Shown: positions 38,870-40,297 of the stretch, in pieces
Layout: every line of letters starts with the position of its first letter
Numbering within the stretch: the stretch's first letter is position 1
From: Phenylobacterium sp.
GTDB taxonomy: Bacteria; Pseudomonadota; Alphaproteobacteria; Caulobacterales; Caulobacteraceae
Length of the DNA: 40,297 nt
Reading direction: 5' to 3'
Assembly: GCF_030693625.1 (NCBI RefSeq)
Contig: NZ_JAUYAF010000056.1
Location: forward strand, 1 to 40,297
Notes under the pieces: model-generated
Databases searched by the model: none
Told to the model about the DNA's origin: nothing
Seen by the model: the letters and a program-made list of their open reading frames with translations, nothing else
Position numbers and translations under genes: made by a program

Positions 38870-39997
38870 ATGCGTCGTCATCTGCTGGCCGCCGGCGCGG
38901 CCCTCATTCTCGCCACCGGTCTCTCCGCCGCCCAGGCTCAGCCCGCGTCAGCGCCCGCCACGGCGCCCGCCGTCAAGCCGATGGACGCCGCCGAGCGCCG
39001 CGACGTCGTCGAGAAGCTGGCCAAGACCCTGGACGCCAACTTCGTCTTCCCAGAGGTCGGCGCCCGCTATGCCGCCATGCTGCGCGCCAACCTGGCCAGC
39101 GGCGCCTATGACGGCCTGACCGACCCCGACGCCTTCGGCGCAAAGGTCACCGCCGACCTCCAGGCTGTGGCCCCGGACGGCCACCTGCGCCTGGCGACCC
39201 AGACGGCTTTCCAGGCGCGCCGGCCGTCGCCCGCCGATGTGCCGGCCAGCGCCCGGCCTGTGGGCCCGCCCGGCCTGGAGGAGACCGCGATGATCGGCGA
39301 TGTCGCCTATCTCCGCTTCAACCAGTTCACCGGCGATCCGGAGACGGTCCGCAAGGCCCGCGCCTTCCTGCTGGCCCACGCCGACGCCAAGGCGGTCATC
39401 ATCGACGCGCGCCCGCACCGCGGCGGCGGCCTCGACGAAATGGACGCCATCCTGCCGCTGTTCTACGCCAAGACCACGCACCTGGTTCGAATGGACACCC
39501 GGGCCGGCATCGAGGACGAGGGGCCGATGGCCGACGGTCCGACCCTGGTGCGCCAGACCTCCGCGCCCACCCTGGTCAGCCACGACCACGTCGTGATCCC
39601 CGACACCACCGAGACGCGCCTCCAGACCGCGCCCATCTACTATCTGACCTCCCGGCGCAGCGCCTCGGCCGCCGAGCACCTGGCGCTGGCCTTCAAGCGC
39701 ACCCACCGCGCCACCCTGGTGGGCGAGACCACCCGCGGCGCCGGCCACTATGGCGGCCTGCTGGACATCGGCGACCGCTTCGCCGCCTTCGTCCCCGTCG
39801 GCCGCTCCTACGACCCCGACACCAACTGGGGCTGGGAAGGCAAGGGCGTCACCCCCGACGTGGCCGTCCACACCGACCAGGCCCTGGACGAGGCCCTCAA
39901 GCTGGCCAAGGCCAAGGGCGCATCCGTAATCAGCGATCCTTCTCCCCTTGCGGGAGAAGGTGGCCCTGCGGAGCAGGGTCGGATGAGGGGTCGATAG
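38870..39997 (+). CDS. S41-family peptidase, C-terminus extended through a repeat
   Basis: A 375-residue secreted protein: signal peptide (HLLAAGAALILATGLSAAQA, then QP), an N-terminal helical domain (about 37-110) and the S41 (interphotoreceptor retinoid-binding/CPP) core. The likely nucleophile is Ser266 in SRRSASAAEHLALAF; GETTRGAGHYGG and WGWEGKGVTPDV are usual C-terminal motifs. There is no PDZ domain, so it is the IRBP-like subgroup. The last ~20 residues (SPLAGEGGPAEQGRMRGR) are translated from a REP-like repeat (39938-39991), so the native stop is lost or moved. The ATG at 38870 has GGGAG upstream. Confidence 0.85.
   Translation: MRRHLLAAGAALILATGLSAAQAQPASAPATAPAVKPMDAAERRDVVEKLAKTLDANFVFPEVGARYAAMLRANLASGAYDGLTDPDAFGAKVTADLQAVAPDGHLRLATQTAFQARRPSPADVPASARPVGPPGLEETAMIGDVAYLRFNQFTGDPETVRKARAFLLAHADAKAVIIDARPHRGGGLDEMDAILPLFYAKTTHLVRMDTRAGIEDEGPMADGPTLVRQTSAPTLVSHDHVVIPDTTETRLQTAPIYYLTSRRSASAAEHLALAFKRTHRATLVGETTRGAGHYGGLLDIGDRFAAFVPVGRSYDPDTNWGWEGKGVTPDVAVHTDQALDEALKLAKAKGASVISDPSPLAGEGGPAEQGRMRGR
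39938..39991. repeat. Type-2 REP-like repeat, full copy F
   Basis: CCTTCTCCC (39938-39946)/GGGAGAAGG (39952-39960) and CCCTGC (39964-39969)/GCAGGG (39973-39978), then GGATGAGGGG. Related copies are G and H at 20905-21114. It overlaps the S41 stop codon region and is followed by the IS110 left end. Confidence 0.75.
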
Positions 39998-40048
39998 GCC
40001 TCCCGGGTTAGGGCGTTGCAGTTCGCGCGGAGAGGGGAGCGTGACCCC

Positions 40049-40073
40049 TTGTCTGTTGGGGTGGTGCTAGATT
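40049..40073 (+). promoter_or_regulatory. Candidate promoter of the IS110 non-coding RNA
   Basis: TTGTCT (40049-40054), 11 nt, then GCTAGATT (40066-40073). This resembles the Caulobacter housekeeping promoter, TTGAC-N(10-14)-GCTANAWWC. It would start RNA near 40080, just before the 5' stem-loop. In IS621 the -35 comes from the other end of the element when it is circular, so part of this may be flank DNA. Confidence 0.35.
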
Positions 40074-40079
40074 GTGGCT

Positions 40080-40240
40080 GTCTTCCGGGACGTCCGCCTG
40101 GCGTTGGCGCGCCAGGCGGACTGTCGGTGGAGGGACCGCTAACCCCTGAGCTATTTAGCTGAGGATGAGCAGGGTCGCCACTGACGTTTCCATGACCCGG
40201 ATGGTTGCAGGGACTTTGAGGTCCGGAGCCACAAGGAGGG
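40080..40240 (+). ncRNA. Candidate bridge RNA of the IS110 element
   Basis: About 160 nt of non-coding DNA with ordered hairpins. (1) 5' stem-loop: GTCCGCCTGGCG (40092-40103) pairs perfectly with its complement (40110-40121). (2) Stem GTGG+GACC (40127-40130, 40134-40137) with GGTC+CCAC (40073+100 = 40173-40176, 40178-40181), enclosing a two-sided internal loop (about 40138-40146 and 40163-40172) around a small AGCTA-TT-TAGCT hairpin, as in a target-binding loop. (3) A second region, GGTT...AGCC (40203-40230) with an inner GGAC/GTCC stem, is the donor-loop candidate. The order is that known for IS110 bridge RNAs. No transcription data; guides are unproven. Confidence 0.5.
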
Positions 40241-40244
40241 GTCG

Positions 40245-40297
40245 GTGGAACAGGTTCAGTCTAACACGAAGGTTGCGGGCGTCGATGTGGGCAAGCA
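40245..40297 (+). CDS. IS110-family transposase, N-terminal start only
   Basis: The GTG at 40245 lies 4 nt after AGGAGGGG. The visible residues end in the segment VAGVDVGK, the N-terminal start of the RuvC-like DEDD domain of IS110 transposases (first catalytic Asp in VDVGK). The gene runs off the right edge after 17 codons. IS110 enzymes recombine DNA without a classical DDE domain, using a C-terminal serine-containing domain that is outside this window. Confidence 0.8.
   Translation, partial: MEQVQSNTKVAGVDVGK

Larger units (their letters stand above)
39998..40297 (+). mobile_element. Left end of an IS110-family insertion sequence (continues beyond the window)
   Basis: The transposase start (40245) and the folded non-coding leader identify an IS110-type element. 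The exact left boundary is not visible, because IS110 elements usually lack long terminal inverted repeats; it is somewhere between 39998 and about 40065. The right end, the rest of the transposase and any flanking half of the target lie outside the window. The long leader before the gene fits the IS110 subgroup rather than the IS1111 subgroup, whose RNA is after the gene. Confidence 0.75.

Overview
The window is high-GC, coding-dense alphaproteobacterial DNA. A flagellar hook cluster followed directly by a SciP-type CtrA inhibitor, the many TonB/RcnB/DUF924-type proteins and the palindromic intergenic repeats point to the Caulobacteraceae, probably Phenylobacterium or Caulobacter. The family assignment is inferred from gene content; no database search was made.

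Layout. 1-3624: hook operon (3' part of fliK, flgD, flgE) and sciP. 3688-11777: mostly housekeeping and single genes: CorC/HlyC membrane protein, small membrane protein, RusA-like nuclease, fumC with a PhyH oxygenase, a TonB-like secreted protein, a haem-oxygenase-fold candidate diiron enzyme, a polyprenyl diphosphate synthase, a TrmN6-like methyltransferase and a zinc-ribbon protein. 12078-18099: retropepsin-like membrane protease, a truncated oxygenase remnant, ilvC, RcnB-like protein, DUF924 protein, two tandem small paralogues, thyA and folA. 18165-27918: a catabolic-looking stretch with SMP-30 lactonase, acyl-CoA synthetase, old-yellow-enzyme reductase, CYP153-like P450, aminotransferase, and a minus-strand operon (ABM monooxygenase, acyl-CoA dehydrogenase, serine hydrolase). 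28133-39997: membrane protein, DjlA-like co-chaperone, fused oxoprolinase/hydantoinase, secreted protein, TonB-dependent receptor, GNAT, M20 and S41 peptidases.

Mobile and repeat DNA. The right edge enters an IS110-family element: the first 17 codons of its transposase are visible, preceded by about 160 nt of strongly folded non-coding sequence with the order expected of a bridge RNA (5' stem-loop, a stem with a two-sided internal loop, then another stem-loop). It lies just beyond a REP-like repeat that also supplies the last residues of the S41 peptidase. At least three palindromic repeat families are scattered through the window. One copy sits in frame inside the oxoprolinase gene.

The most notable items are the IS110 left end with its candidate bridge RNA, the palindrome inside a coding sequence, the TAGAGC/GCTCTA palindromes, repeat copies whose hairpins keep pairing while changing sequence, and a haem-oxygenase-fold protein with a full set of candidate diiron ligands.
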